Shown: piece after piece, positions 29,935 to 44,509 of the stretch
Layout: the number at the start of each line of letters is the position of its first letter
Numbering within the stretch: position 1 is the stretch's first letter
Assembly (NCBI RefSeq): GCF_020184175.1
Contig: NC_065530.1
Location: forward strand, 70,285,260 to 70,349,259
Length of the DNA stretch: 64,000 nt
Source: Aphis gossypii
Lineage: Eukaryota > Arthropoda > Insecta > Hemiptera > Aphididae
Reading direction: 5' to 3'
Translations under genes and position numbers: made by a program
The notes under the pieces: generated by a model
Told to the model about the DNA's origin: nothing
Database searches by the model: none
The model's input: only the letters and a program-made list of their open reading frames with translations

Positions 29935-30060
29935 CAGTGGCGTATTTACGGGGGTGGTCCAGGAGTACTTGACTCCCCCCCCCCCCCGAGGAAAAAAACC
30001 TTCTTAATATCTACTTATAGTATAATACTCTCGTATGAATAAAAAAAAAGAAACTTCAAA
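29935..30060. mobile_element. truncated MITE end, CAGTGGCGTATTTAC family
   Basis: The sequence starts CAGTGGCGTATTTACG and continues through GGGGTGGTCCAGGAGTACT, a run of 13 C (29,975-29,987) and GAGGAAAAAAACC. It aligns closely with the reverse complement of the right end of the element at 58,134-58,399. No matching opposite end is visible nearby, so it looks like a one-sided remnant. The right boundary given here is approximate. Confidence 0.6.
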
Positions 30061-31839
30061 AAAATAAAAACCACATCTCATATTGACTTAAAATCAAATT
30101 TGGTACTTATTTATTTTCTTAATATAAGACAAAAAAGTAGTATAGTTTTGATTTAATAATCAAATGTACTGTCAAAATAAATTATTTAGTCAAATATACT
30201 TCGGCGAAGTTGGTTCCAATATAATTTATTTATTATTAATAAATTATATCTACCTACGAGTAAAGAGATCATTTTCAAAACACAGCTACAAACATATTAT
30301 AATAGTTTTGATATTTGAATTGTATATACATTCACTTATAAAACTATAGTCGTATTAATTATTGATTAGGTACTATAATATAACCAATCACTTTATCTTA
30401 AATAAATGTATACTTAACTTTACATTGATGTTTTTATTGCACAGATGTGAGTTAATTTTAACAATATGACTAACGATTATAATAGATTTATTACATACAT
30501 ATATATAACCTACTAAAAATCTGTAAAATGAAATGACGATTCTATATAATTACTAATCATAAAACAAAGACCTAATAAAATTAATAATTTTAAATGTAGT
30601 CAGTAGTCAGTATTAATATATATTTATAGCTGATAATATTATTTTCGAAATCATAACAAATTGAAACTTATTTGTAAAAAGAAATCCAAAGAAATGAAAT
30701 TTGAATTAAAGTTACAAAAAAATATGTACAATATTTGCTCAGATGGTTTATGGATTAAACCGAGTATAAAATGGTAAATGAAAATCTAGATGATTAGATA
30801 AATATGCTAATATTTTAAAATAACAAAATGAAACTTAAGTCTTTGATCAATGTAGTTCGCATTATTATCACACAATCATTAATCTTTAATAAATTATAAA
30901 ATAGAGAATAGTGAGAAGAGATTCAAAATTATTTGGCAGTAATACCGAAACATATATATGTGTTACCTACATTCGGGAAGCCTGCATGATTAATGAGATA
31001 ACAAGTGTTTGGATTGCTAAATCAGAAACAACACAAAGCTGATTACTAAAATATATCAACAAACTTTTCTCCAAAGCATGAAGGGAATGAAAATTGTACA
31101 TAAGAACATGTTACGAAATCAAAATACAAGCAAAGACAAAAGTAAAGATCAACCAAACTTGAACAAAATTAAGATTTACATAATTTTCAGTTCAATTTGG
31201 CTGAGCACGGAGCTAATTAGTTAGTGTATTTTACTCACAGTACTCAATTTATGTTTTAGTAACTCGTAAGTAGTAACTACTAACCATACTAAATACCTAA
31301 CAAGATTGAATCAAGTTAAAATTTAAAATAAATAATAAAAAATTACATGTTATATAATTGCATATTTTTTTCGGTGGATGTAAAATGTAATACCTAGCTT
31401 TCCTCGTAGGTGGGGTTCCTGGTAAATATTATGGATGGTTTAAAAATTATTCGTTAGAATTTAGAGCCCATGCGTAGGTATAAATAAATTCACCATACCC
31501 ACCAACAAATTTATCAATACAAACATTTTTAACAAAAACACTACTTACAGATCTACTAATTTATTACAAATATAATACAGCATTAATTTAATTATTAATG
31601 TTAATAATACTTAAATATTTAATATAATATTTTATTATAAAGTGAAATGATACTATAGTAACCACTTTAAGATTAAACTAATTTTAGATTTTGAATGAAG
31701 CGTTGATATATTGATTTTAAAATTATGTATCTAGTTTTTTAAAAATGTGTATGCTTTTTAATAACTAATTTAAGATAATCTATACATTAAGGGAGTCAAA
31801 TCTAAAATATGTCTTAAGTTAAATTTTATAATCAGGAAA
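30061..31839. other. AT-rich non-genic DNA
   Basis: No gene is seen. The 61-codon frame at 30,164-30,349 is Ile/Tyr-rich and looks like chance. Confidence 0.5.
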
Positions 31840-32195
31840 AATCAACAACAAGCACACTAAATTAAATCCTAATCTGTAAATCCCGGTTTAAGCCCATGTG
31901 GACTTATAGTCTCCAGCTTTGGAGCAATATTGAAAAATTCAAATCTTCCAAAATAAATTCATAAAACCACCAATTTGCCACCTTATATTTCAAACCCGAC
32001 ATTACATACCGATCTAAAAATTAAAACAGTTCATAAAGAAGTAGTAATCTTTTACCAAAGATTCCACTCCAAGCTCTTATCTCATATCAACCACCTCGTA
32101 GCCTTATATCTAACCCACCACTTTCACAATTCCAAGGAATCTCCCAAAAAAGCTCAAAAAGAACTGGTATCGTGACCTGATTAAAAAGTTAAATT
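31840..32195 (+). mobile_element. decayed 3' end of a Jockey-type LINE
   Basis: Translation of the plus strand shows the C-terminal part of a non-LTR retrotransposon reverse transcriptase in pieces. KPMWTYSLQLW begins at 31,890 in one frame. PPYISNPTLHTDLKIKTVH, FYQRFHSKLLSH and following residues lie in another frame from about 31,978 to 32,175. NWYRDL appears in a third frame just before 32,180. This order matches the region after the palm domain in arthropod Jockey-clade elements. At least two frameshifts and stops make it a dead copy. A 9-A run near 32,199 fits a degenerate 3' tail. The 5' part is missing, as expected of truncated LINE insertions. Confidence 0.75.
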
Positions 32196-35100
32196 AACAA
32201 AAAAAAATAATGAATAACAAATTAAGATAGCGCTATCACTTCTATCGTGCTATTCATATAAACAAAAAAAGATATCACGAAGTATACTTAGTGTCTAGGT
32301 AATACAGTCTGACAGACTGTCTCCGTTCAGCATTGTTTATCATTTACAATGATATATCATTGGATTCAAATTTAACGCACTCGACACCTAATTTACAGCA
32401 GAGCATTTCTCACTTGCCTACCTTTTTTTAATTAAAAGAATTATTATTTTATCAGTAGACATAAGTAAACAGCCTTTTCGAGTTGTTTCAAGAGTCTTAG
32501 TAATTTATGCCTGGTTTTATTAATACTCTGTACTTATTAGGTATAGTTTTGATATTAATGTTAACCATAAAATATTATTCAATGATCAGCAATCACTATT
32601 GACTTTGTATCATATCCCCCCCAACCCCGTTTATCTTCACTTTAACTTGCCCAAGTAAATATTTTAACTATAATTAGCAAGCCAATATTAGAATGCATCC
32701 TATAATCTTCCGAATAATAATGAACAGTTTTATTTTTTAACAATACATTTGATTATAAAAATACTTTAAAGCTTATTATGTTGCCTATCATTTCAATAAT
32801 CAAGAAAACTCACTGTATAAATATTTACATAATATTATGATGTATGATAAAATAATTTTTGTTTCTAACAAATACCTACATCATAATATTATGTTATATA
32901 AACAAATAATATTAGTATTAAAACGCAGTAATTAGATTTAGAGAATCGGGAGGAGATGGAGTTTTTTTTTTTTAATATATTTATGGGTGCCCTTCTATTT
33001 AAATCCTTATCAATAAGACATTTTATTATTAGAAGATACACACACTTTGTTTTTTACACTTTGCATACCTTTTTGAATCTTTTCTTAATTCAAGTCCTGG
33101 TTAAATATATACCTTATATACTATACTTGGTAGTATTTTACACTCAACACAATTGAATTTAAAAAAATTAAGTATCTTATATTCTATAAAAAAAATTATA
33201 AATAAGTTAATACTTTTTAAAAACTTAAAAAAAATTTAAAAATAATTATTCTCTGTACTACTAGTAAAAACTAAATATTTAAAATGTATTTAAACATTTT
33301 TTTATGATTATTCTTCGTTATAGGTATTCAGTAATTAAAAATTTCTATAATACTTAAAAAATGTATAACCTAGATAATTCTTCAAATTGAAATAGCAATA
33401 TTAAATTATTAACACAAAATAAGATTAGTAGATTAGTTAGATTTATATAATGAAATTAAAAAAAAATGTTGTCATCACAATGTGAATATTAGATTTTTTT
33501 CATCATAAATTTAAACTTTAAAATTTACATTCATACATGATCAAACAAATTGTATTATTGAACATATAAAAAAAAAAAAATAGAGTAAATAATATTTAAA
33601 TAAAAGAAAAGATAGAATAAAAATAAAATCTTTTTAAAAGTTGAGGACTTAATAAATTAAATATATGTAAATGGTATGTATCAGATTGAGTTATTACATT
33701 TATATATATATTATTTTCTATAAATTATATAAGTATATTATTATAGTATTGTTATTATTTGTTTTAATATTAATGAATAATTATGAACGGAATTCAAAAA
33801 TAAACCATGTACCCACAAATTTAATCAGCATGTGTTTTTATTATATTTATTTAACTATTGTAAAAAACTTATCTAAACTGTTGTAATACCGATATACCTA
33901 TGAGAGTTGGTTCATTCATATCACAAATATTTTAACTAATCAATATCTAATCTTAAATCTATCTAAATCTTACCTAAAAGCTTTATCAACATTAATAGAA
34001 TTTAGATCATACAATTACATAAATCAACCTATATTAAAATTTAATATTGAACAAATAAATAATAATATTATGATAACTAGAGATAGAATGATGATAACCT
34101 ATTAATAAAAAAATAAAATACTATGAGTGACTTAGAATACAATAATTTATATTACAGTTATATAAATAAATATCTATGCGTATACTGTGTTATAATCGTT
34201 CATACTAGGTAAAATAGGTACGTGTCTACACGTACCGATGTATTATGTTTCATAAGACTTAAAAAAAATTATTTACTCAAATAAATGTTAATAATAATTT
34301 TTTTTAAAAGTTTACTATTTACCATTGTAACTAATAAATGTTTAAATGTATTCACATACCTTTTATTTGTTTATTCATTAGATAAGATGTTCTATTCCAG
34401 ATAAATTGGACAATATTTTTTAAAGAAAAACAACTTTTCGTATAGCGTTTAATAATATTTTATACTAATGATAATTTGGTTTAGGTCAATCAGTCTTTTA
34501 TAGGTTCATAACTGAGTGAGAGGAAACAAGCTGACAATGGTGATGCGAGTTTTTTGTGTATCTACATTAAAACCGGCTATATTTTATTCTATAAATTCTA
34601 TTAAAGAGTCGGGTGGTACTACTGAATACCTTCCCACCCTGTAATTTCCCGTTATTTAATCTAATATAAAAATAACTTATTGTACAAATAAATGCATATA
34701 TTGTAATTATGTTTTTTAATAAAAAGAAAAAAATTATATTAAATCCCCTTCTCTATAAAAAACATCTTCCCCCTCACAAATAGATTTCAGGGTGTTTTAT
34801 ATGACCACTATATACTTTGAATTAATTATACTGAAACAGTTTATAATATCGTTCTAAAAAAAAATATATTATTTCAAGTATTTTAACATCTTAATCATAT
34901 TTTTTATCATTCTATATCTATTTATATCTATATCGTTTAGACACGGCAATACGGCATAGATGGCATTAACATTAAGTCATATAAAAATCAACTTACAAAA
35001 TAAATTGGTTCGGAAATAAATATAATATACCCCTTAAATTAATTTAAACTAAAATATAAAATCTTGAAATCTTGATACCATTTTAATTTTTAGAAAAGTT

Positions 35101-36270
35101 TTAAATATGAAATTTAATTATTTAATGAAACATAATATTATTTTCATATTTTAATGTATAGGCACATATTAAACCTAACTAATCTAATATTTAACCTCTG
35201 AAGAAGTACAAAACAACATAAATATACAAAAAAATGTATATATGTACAGTTAAACATTGTCATTCTAAACTAAAATTTTTATTGAGACTATCCTTCGATA
35301 GCTGACTCAGCTACTCAATGGCTTATTGGTTGTTTCTTTTTTTTATTATAGGTATGTTGAAGTGTAAAACTAATAAGATTTAAATCGAATTAGATCTTTA
35401 ATTAACAAATATTTAGGTATTATAATCAAATACATTATTTAAATTAAACCTTTATAAATAATTTCAGAAACTCACATCAGTATATATTATTTATTCATGA
35501 ATATAAAAACTAATTATCACGTTTTTAGATCAAATATTAAGGAAAAACGGAAATTTTTTTAATCAATTTTATTTTTTTACTTGTTATTTAAAACCAAATT
35601 ATCATTAAGATTTGAAATCGTTATAAAATATTTATATTATCATATAGACATTAAATCATTTTTTAATGTATTTTTTGCTAATTATAAATACTTAATAAAT
35701 ACTTAAATTTGTTGACGCTTTTTTTAGTTATTATTTAATTTTTGTTCGATATAACTCTTTGGTAAAAAATCATAGTAAAATGTAATAAAATGTTTCTCCT
35801 AAGTTGTGCTTTTCATATTTAAAAAATATTGACATAGTTTTAATTATTTTAATAGCGTTTAAATTTCAAATATATACAAAATTCATAAAAATTATAAAAA
35901 TTTGATACAAGATGCTTCATAAGTGAATTTAAAATAAATTTTAAAAATGTATAAATATTTAAATAATACAATTCTATAATCAGCGAATTTGAAGTACATA
36001 TTTTTACGACATTGCAAGATTCAAATGTACCTACATATTATTACAATAACGATTAATTTTTAACAAATTTTGATTACTTTATTAAAAAAAATATTGTTTA
36101 TAGAAACTTGAAACATTCCATTTACACTTAATTATAATTTACTACAATATTAATAAAAGTTTTAAGAAGTTTGCAAAGTTTTATTTATAGATATTTGAAT
36201 TTTGAAATTTTTTTTAGTTTTATTACTATACATTTTGATAAAAATATTTAGACTTAATTAAAATGTTTGA
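32196..36270. other. AT-rich non-genic DNA with dispersed repeat fragments
   Basis: Within this stretch, 32,334-32,400 is a copy of the ATTCAAATTTAA dispersed motif, with a tail reading GCACTCGACACCTAATTTA. A perfect 18-bp inverted repeat lies at 32,827-32,844 and 32,877-32,894. At 35,896-35,925 there is a motif (AAATTTGATACAAGATGCTTCAT) related to one in the repeat at 42.8-44.3 kb. No coding exon is supported; the small open frames near 33.0 and 33.7 kb are low-complexity. Confidence 0.45.
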
Positions 36271-39200
36271 AAATTAAATACAAGGCTTTCATAGTTTTTA
36301 CTGACGTGTTAAAAGTATTTAAACACAGTTACTTTTAAAGAAATGTTATATTTAAAATATTACAAAGTTAAAATGTTACAGAAATTAAATATTTAAGCAA
36401 TAAAATAGCTATTTTGATGTAAATAATTCAAAAATATTACTAGTCTGTACTTGATATTTTTTCATTTATAATTATTACAAAATACTAATCACAATGGAAT
36501 TTCAAAAATATATGGTATTATAATAATTTATAATAAAATAAATGTTATGTTTTCGACAAAATTAAATTTAACCTATCATTTATTAGTAACACAATAATAG
36601 TAAAATAAATTACTATAATAACAATATAAATCACAATAAAAAATAAGCTATTACTAGATACATATAAAACATCACCGCTCAGCTTTTTTTATGCAATAGT
36701 TTATCATTAAATTCAAATTTAATACGACCGTTTTAGTGACAAGGTAGGTACACTTGACACGGCAGGTTATACCTACTTATCCTCTTTATTTTGATTTAAC
36801 GGTTCATTAAAATGTAGTATACCAATTCTAACCAAATAAGATTTTTAAAAATGTGTAAATCTACATAAACCTAACAAGTTACACCCTATGGCATACACAT
36901 ATATTGTATAAAAATAAATACACTGTTACGCTAACATTCTTTTTAAAATATGAAAAACTAAATGCTCATTAGGTACATATAAAAAAAATCAAAAAATTAA
37001 ACTCATGTTTACAATATTTATACTTATAGTTGTATCATTTGAATACTTTATATTATAAAAGATTCAAAGAAGATTCAAAGAGACTTCAACGTCCGTTCCA
37101 TACAAAAATTATTTGAAAAAATTGGATATTAAACTTATATTTATAAAATTAAAAATGAATAATAATTTAAATATTTCTGAAAATATACGCTAATAGTTTA
37201 TAGTAATAGTTTTAACTTAAACTGCTTTAATTATTCATTTAACTATGTGGTCCATTACCTTAAAACGTTTTGAATAGCGATTATTTTTCATACTAAACCC
37301 TTTTATTTAAAAAAAGTCTAAATTGAGTTAAACCCTCTAAAAACCAATCTTGGATAATCATTGCATGTGCAATGTACTGCTAATAAAGTATCAAGGTCTT
37401 CGACAACATTGGGATGGTAAAAAAATAAAACGTTCATTGTTTTACCTATTTTTTCCGCATCTACAGTAATAATATCTACCACGTGCATAGTGCATACATT
37501 GTAAACAAGGTAAGCCAATGACCTTTATTATTGAAGTCTTAAGCTATAATACAAAAAAACAGTTCATGGTATATACACACATACATATATATACCAATAA
37601 TCTTTTCAGTTGAATAATCTCTTAAGAATTTGTTGATATAATAGCCAATATGCACACATGAAATATTTATCAATATACATTTTGGACCAAGCACCGAGAT
37701 CGTACATTTTAAGTTAAGAATAATTTATTCGACTGGTTTTATATTATAGTTATCGGGTAAAAAAAAACAAATATGTTTTCTATTCATTGATTTAATATCT
37801 AAAAAAAATGTACATAGTTTCTTTCCATTTTACAATTACCTATCCACCTAATGTGAATTTATCGTATTTTTTTTATTATTATTTAAAGATCAAGGACTAA
37901 CTTGTTTTTCTCCTAATATTTTTTATAATTCCTTTAAAACTAAACGCAGTATTACTCATATTATGTGCATTTTAATATGGTCGTCGCAAAACTACACATA
38001 AAATACCCTAGTTAATTCGTACAACTTTTGGTAATTTATTGTATAAATAATTTCTTTGTTTTATTGAACAATATATAGTCGAGATTTATATTTATTTTTT
38101 GGTTATTTTAAAACAGCATAAATAGTATAGTGTATGTATAATGAAAAAAACGAAAAATATGATAAATATTATATAACTATTAAAAGAACAAAATGAAGTT
38201 AAATTTGAATAACACCGGACTGTACATAATAATATTCATATAGAAATTAGACTTATTTTGAACACATTATTTGGTAATATTTTTAACCTTTATCCACAAC
38301 AAAATTCCTCAAAGTATAATTAAAAATATAGAATCTTCAATTATGTATTCTTATGCACGAAGTATTGAGTATGCAAATTCAAATTTAAAAAGTATAACAT
38401 AAAACTAAGCTTCTAAAATGGTTGAAATAAAGAATATCTCAATAGTAAAATCCAATCTTAATAATCAAACAAATTATTATTTTTTTTTTAATGATTAAAT
38501 TATAGTATAACATAATATTTATATGTTTATATTCTTTCATTTAACTTTCTCGATATCATATTATTGTTTTTCAATTTATTAATTAAAATGTTATCATTTA
38601 AGCTACAAAGTATTATAGCAGAAGTAACTGATTCCGTGGTGTGGTGGTGTGTGTGAATCTAAATATTTTTCAAAAATTTCATCGTGTATAAAAAAGAATA
38701 ATAATATATACGATTTCATAATGGATAAAAATTTCAATCTACTTAATTAAAATTGTTATTTAACGTTTGAATATCCAATTTGGTCAAGATTTGAACTTTG
38801 AATATATAAAAAAAATGTGGCTGTGTTTTCAATATATTATATGAATTGCTGTTAGATAATGTATGCATAACCTTGTATTAAATTTTTAAAAATTAAGTAG
38901 GTAACTGTAGCATCCACAAATTTTCTATGAATCAGTTCAACTATAAATGTAGGCCCCTCTTCACCCCAAAATTAATTTTAGATCCTGGAGGTTGTCAGCC
39001 ATGATGTTTCATCAAATTTTAATTTCTAAATATTAAAGCTAAAAAAATTAATACAACACTTATCCTCATTCCCCGTGTTTCTTTTACATATCATAGTATA
39101 AAAGTACCTAAATAATAATAATACAATTTTGTGACGAGCCTTGTCCAAATATATATAAACCCCCCTGTAGGTCAAGTAAAACCAACGCAATTACTACAAT

Positions 39201-42200
39201 TGCACTACTTGGTACTATGTGGGTGCTACTGTTAGGTAAGAAATCAAAAACCACTGAACTAATTGAATTAATTATTTACAACAAATTTCGATTACAATTA
39301 AAATTCGAAACATAAGTACATTTTCCTTTCAAAAACATGATTACACACAATTTATTCATTTTTAAACTCACTCAATTGAAAAATCTATACATACTAACTC
39401 CACTCAGAATGATGGAGTTTTAAACTATTATGTTAATCCGTACTTTAAAATATTATAAATATTAGCTACGTATCTCTTAAGTTTTATTTATTTATTTATT
39501 GAACTCAATCAATTATTAAACAGTTCAATATCATTACAGTTCCAAAAAATAACAAATACTTGTAATGAAATCATTTGTTTTATATATTATAAACGTACCT
39601 ATATAATACGTCATATATAAATTCATTAAGTACCTAAATAAATATAAATATATAATATACCTATGTATAATGTTTAAGATCTTATAATTTTATTAAATGT
39701 ATACATAAGACAATAAGTACTACACGAGTCAGTACAAAAACCAACAACTTAGAATATTTAATTTTAGTTACGTAAACTTATACTATTGATTCTCGGTAAC
39801 TTTAAGTTTCAAAACTCTTCATCAATCATTAGTATACAATTATTAAATTAAATATAAATCTTTAAATTCAAATATTTACCTCTAAAATTATTACTTTATG
39901 CTTATTTGATAATAATTAGTGCATGAAATTATAATTTTACATGGTTTTACAAAATTTAGTGAAAAATTGTTAATTATTATTATTATTATTTTTTTGATCA
40001 ATAATTTTTTATATCAAATAATTAATTATAATTTTAATTACATTTAAATGTTAATCAGAAATCAGATATAAAAATGTAATTCTTCTAATTAAACCTTATT
40101 ATTTACTCTCAAAACCTGGTTTACTAAATTATTGTATACTTTAATCAAAAATGCGAAAATGAAATATGATTTATTTTAATTAAATATAAATTATTTTATT
40201 TATAGCATATCAATATTATACTACTTAATATTATTCTCACAATAAATTTAGAAGTTTTCAATATGTGTACAAAACTAAAAATGTTGTATTTATAAAAAAA
40301 AAATATAGGTATATTTATATCTTTATATCATATTCAATGTATGTATGACTTAAATGTATTGTTTTTTTTTTCTTAAATAAAATTAAAAATAAACCTTATG
40401 TACAATATACATAATAAATAGTTTTACTTACAACTGACGAATAGAAAACTAACGTTTAATGAAGATCTACATCGAGGTGTTGTATGCAATACACATACTT
40501 CTTCATGAATATACCTAGTGTTAACTGAATAGACCAAGAAGCTCGCTACTAGATAATAAAATAATGCCACAAAATAATGAAAAGAAGTGGGAAAAACATA
40601 AAAAAAAAACCCAAGACTATTATAAAATTTTGATTCATTTTTATAAATAAGTAGTACGATATACATGTATTTTTTTTATCAATACGTCGATTTCAACCGT
40701 GAATAATTGTAATGTCACTTAAAAAATTGCATGTTCTATTTTTATAAATCTATATTACATATATATATTATATATTTATATTTATATATACGATTGTGTG
40801 GTGTTTAATAATAAATTACTGTTAAAAGTACAATTAATCATATAATACGCATAAATTAGCATGTGTAGACAATTACATAAGTTATTGATGGATTTATTGC
40901 CGACCAATAAATATAGCATGTAAAATATTCAGATTAAAGTCTAAATTACAAAATACCTAAACGTAATAATGGTAAACCTAACCAGAACAATTTAAGTTAA
41001 AAATATATGTTCTAATAATTTATAATAATTCTTATTGATTTCGATTAATCGACATAATAATACAATAACCTGTTAAACAAAAATTGGGGGAAATTAACCA
41101 CAACTTAACCAACTCAAATAATTTCAAAACTTCTACTAGTTCTACTCCCCAACGATTTAAAATGTATTAATAACCTTGTATTATTTTAACTTTATTAAAA
41201 CAGATTTGTTATTTTTGTTTTTTGATTAATTTACTGTGATAAAAAAAATATATAATTTTAAAACTCCGGTACCATAATTATATCTGATAGAATTTTAAAC
41301 TCATGCTTACGTTTAAAAGAATAGAATAAAATAGCAAAATAGCACAGTTAAACAGAAATACCCCCAAAAAAATGTTGGTCTACTCATCTAAATTTAAATA
41401 CTCAGAATTAATTATCATTCAAAATTAAAATTGTATATTATATCAAATTCTCGGAAAAATATTCAATCTCCAGAATATGAAATCAAAACTGTACATCTCC
41501 ATTCAAAAAATATACAACCGAAAAACGATATTAATAAAAATATAATTTTTTTCAATAATATTATTTGGTAATTGATTCAAATTATGTAAAAATATACTCT
41601 AAAACTTCAATATTTTTTTATTAATATAATGCCGTTTACTGTTAAAAGAACCATTATATTTTAGTATATTACTACAGTTTTGATCGATCCGTGACCGGAC
41701 TGAGTTTTAGTGTTCCTATTTTTCTATATATTATAATTATTAATATATTTCGTTATTTATTCGAAAATATCATGACTTATAAATATTGTTATTGAATATA
41801 ATATAATATTACCTATAAAATTACTATTTACTACCACATATTATTGCATATTTTCATAATAATATATCAATATTCATAAAAAGGGTATAAAAAAATTGAA
41901 CAATACCTTTAGTACCTATACTCTTGTTTCAATCAAATAATAATTTAAGCCTTCGTTTCTAAAACTTACGAGTCAATATTCATTACCTATATGAAATAAA
42001 TTGCTAATAGGTAAACATAATATACTCGTATTATATATTAGCTATGGGCTATGTTATCAATTATGACTCTGATATTGAACACCGTTGCGTAGTGGGTTTA
42101 GATTATTTTAAATTGTGTTAATCAAGAATATCATTAACTTTTAAATTGTCCATCAACATTATTTTCTCAAATAAAACATAATTTATTTAATTATTTTTAT

Positions 42201-42800
42201 AATTGTAAAAATCTATAAATTATAAAAATAATGAAATGTGTAAATTATATATTTTATTTAGTATTATTTTAACCATTTATATTGCAAGTAATATTTTAAG
42301 GAAAAGTACAACAGATAGAACATACCCTAGCCAATTTTTCTTGTTAAATAATTTATATTATATGTTATGTAGATAAAATATACTTTTATTAGGTAAATTT
42401 ACATTCTAAAAAGTTTGAATCCTTAAACAATTTTAATATATTTATTTTCTGATTTATAGAGTTAAATTATTTTAGCAACTATATACGCTATAACAAGGCA
42501 AACAGCTTAGGTTGCTTAGGATACTTATACAAAGTGAACAATTCTGCATACGAAACAAATCAGATGTTCATAATAACGGTTGGCACTATTCCAATCATTT
42601 TTTTTATTTTAACAATACGACTAATGACAATGGATGATGAACTTATCGACTTATTAACATTCGAATGTATTGTATACGATAAAATTTTGGAAACCAAGTA
42701 TGGATTCAAGAATAAACAATAAATGATGCGTGTGGATAGGTCAGTGCCGTCAAGAATGCAGCGTACAATAAATAGCAAATAAAAATAATTAACATCTTTA
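36271..42800. other. AT-rich non-genic DNA
   Basis: A further motif copy of the 43.6-kb repeat lies at 36,271-36,294, and an ATTCAAATTTAATACG copy at about 36,700-36,760. The minus-strand frame at 37,318-37,518, the one at 40,424-40,666 and the plus-strand frame at 42,534-42,722 have no recognisable domain and no convincing splice context. I see no RNA gene. Confidence 0.45.
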
Positions 42801-44280
42801 GATTCTGAACGGAGTGAGGAATGTATTGATTTTACAATGATGTGTGTGTGTCTGTGTATACTGTATAGCATAACTCGTTGAAATAATACTTTAATTTAAA
42901 ATTTTAGGGGTGGTTTCTTATGACAAATTTAATATCCTTGGTGCATTATAGAGGCCAAATGTATGAATTTTCAAAAAAATCGGAAAAATAAAAAAAAAGT
43001 AACGGAAAAACGGCAATTTTCACGTAAAACCAGTTTTCGAAAAAATCGATTTTTTATATTGTTATAACTCAAAAATTAATCACTGTAAATACTTAAGATG
43101 TTCTCCAAATATTTATATTAGCGTTATCTATACACAGTTAAAGCTTTTTTGAGCTATTTAGAGACAACTGAAATTTTTGATTTTTCTAAATATTTTTAAG
43201 CTATTGCATAGCTTTTATCGCAGGCGTGGTGACTGAAAATATATTTTTCGTAACGAAAAAGCGTGACCGTTACCCGTTAATTGTTACCATGGTTACCGAA
43301 AATAAAATAATAATAATAATAATCGTTATCATTTATTTATTATTTTAGTTTAATATTATTCACTGTTATCTACCAACAAAACAAATGCATTTTGTCAAAT
43401 CTTGAGATATGCGGTGTTGCAGTTTCAGCGACGATATACAGTATAATAATAAAAATAATATAATAATATAATAATATTATATTATATTATTATTATTATT
43501 TTTTTTATTAATTTTATTAACTTCTTATTTCGTGTTAATATGTAATACTGCAATAGCTTTATCGCGGCAGTCCCCGAGTGCCACTTGCCACTTTTTTTTT
43601 AAGACGTCAACGTCGATAAAAAAAATTTTGGATGCCTAAAAAAACTTCAAATTTAATACAAGGTTTCTCATGAGTTGTTCTTATTGTAGATAAAAAAAAA
43701 TCAAAAATCGTTATTCACAATTTTTTATAAGCGTTTAAAGTTCAAATTTTTACGAAATATGTCAAAATAACGAAAATTCACGAGTAATTTTACAGTTGAA
43801 AATTCATAAATGTATTACATCATTATATTTATATCTAAGGTTAAAAAATAAAATTCAATGCTAAGTTTTCCTTTAAATAGCTATAAAGTATACTCAAATC
43901 ATAATTATTGGGAAAAATGTTATGAGCGCAGTCTGAATTTTAAATTTTTACGAAATCGAGTAACGATAACGATTTATCTTCAAACGATTAAGTAAATATT
44001 CAAAAAGTATAAGTCGTAGATACTAGATACGTGAATATTTCACCAGTTATTTAGATTGACATTTTCTTTACGTAATTTAATTTTCAAAATATTTCGCTTA
44101 TTTTAAAGTTATTTTAAACATATAATTTTAAAATTACATATTTTGACTTCATATGAATTATAGAGATATTAATTATTTTGTTACAATTCAATGTCCATCT
44201 TATTGCTACTTTTTCATTGCCTATTGCCTTTTAATAGAACTATAATCGGTTTTCACAAAAAAAAAAAAAACTGAAGGTAT
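42801..44280 (+). repeat. long dispersed repeat, non-coding
   Basis: The block begins near AGATTCTGAACGGAGTGAGG (about 42,801), passes a short TG run, and continues for about 1.4 kb through distinctive CpG-bearing sequence with repeated AAAAATCG/CGAAAA words and an ATT-rich simple-sequence tract (about 43,437-43,505). The motif AAATTTAATACAAGGTTTCTCATGAG (43,649-43,674) has diverged relatives at 36,271 and 35,896 in this window. No open frame of note exists. It looks like a large non-autonomous transposon or satellite-like repeat. Boundaries and class are uncertain. Confidence 0.45.
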
Positions 44281-44509
44281 AAGTATGTATTATACACATT
44301 ACTCCTATCCAATACGTTGTATGCATATAGAATATAGATAATAGTATTATAGTAGTAACAAGGTCAGCTAGTATCAAACAATATTCATCGGAGTCTTATT
44401 CCGGTTAGCTTCCACTCCAGGATTTGCTCTACTTATATATCATCATATACTCATACCTAAACCTTATATCTCTAATTTTATTTATTCTTTATCATTTTGT
44501 CAATTACAG

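Noticed and set aside
42560..42871. Minus frame of 103 codons and plus frame of 62 codons near 42.6 kb
   Set aside because: No recognisable domain; they overlap each other antisense and partly lie in repeat sequence.
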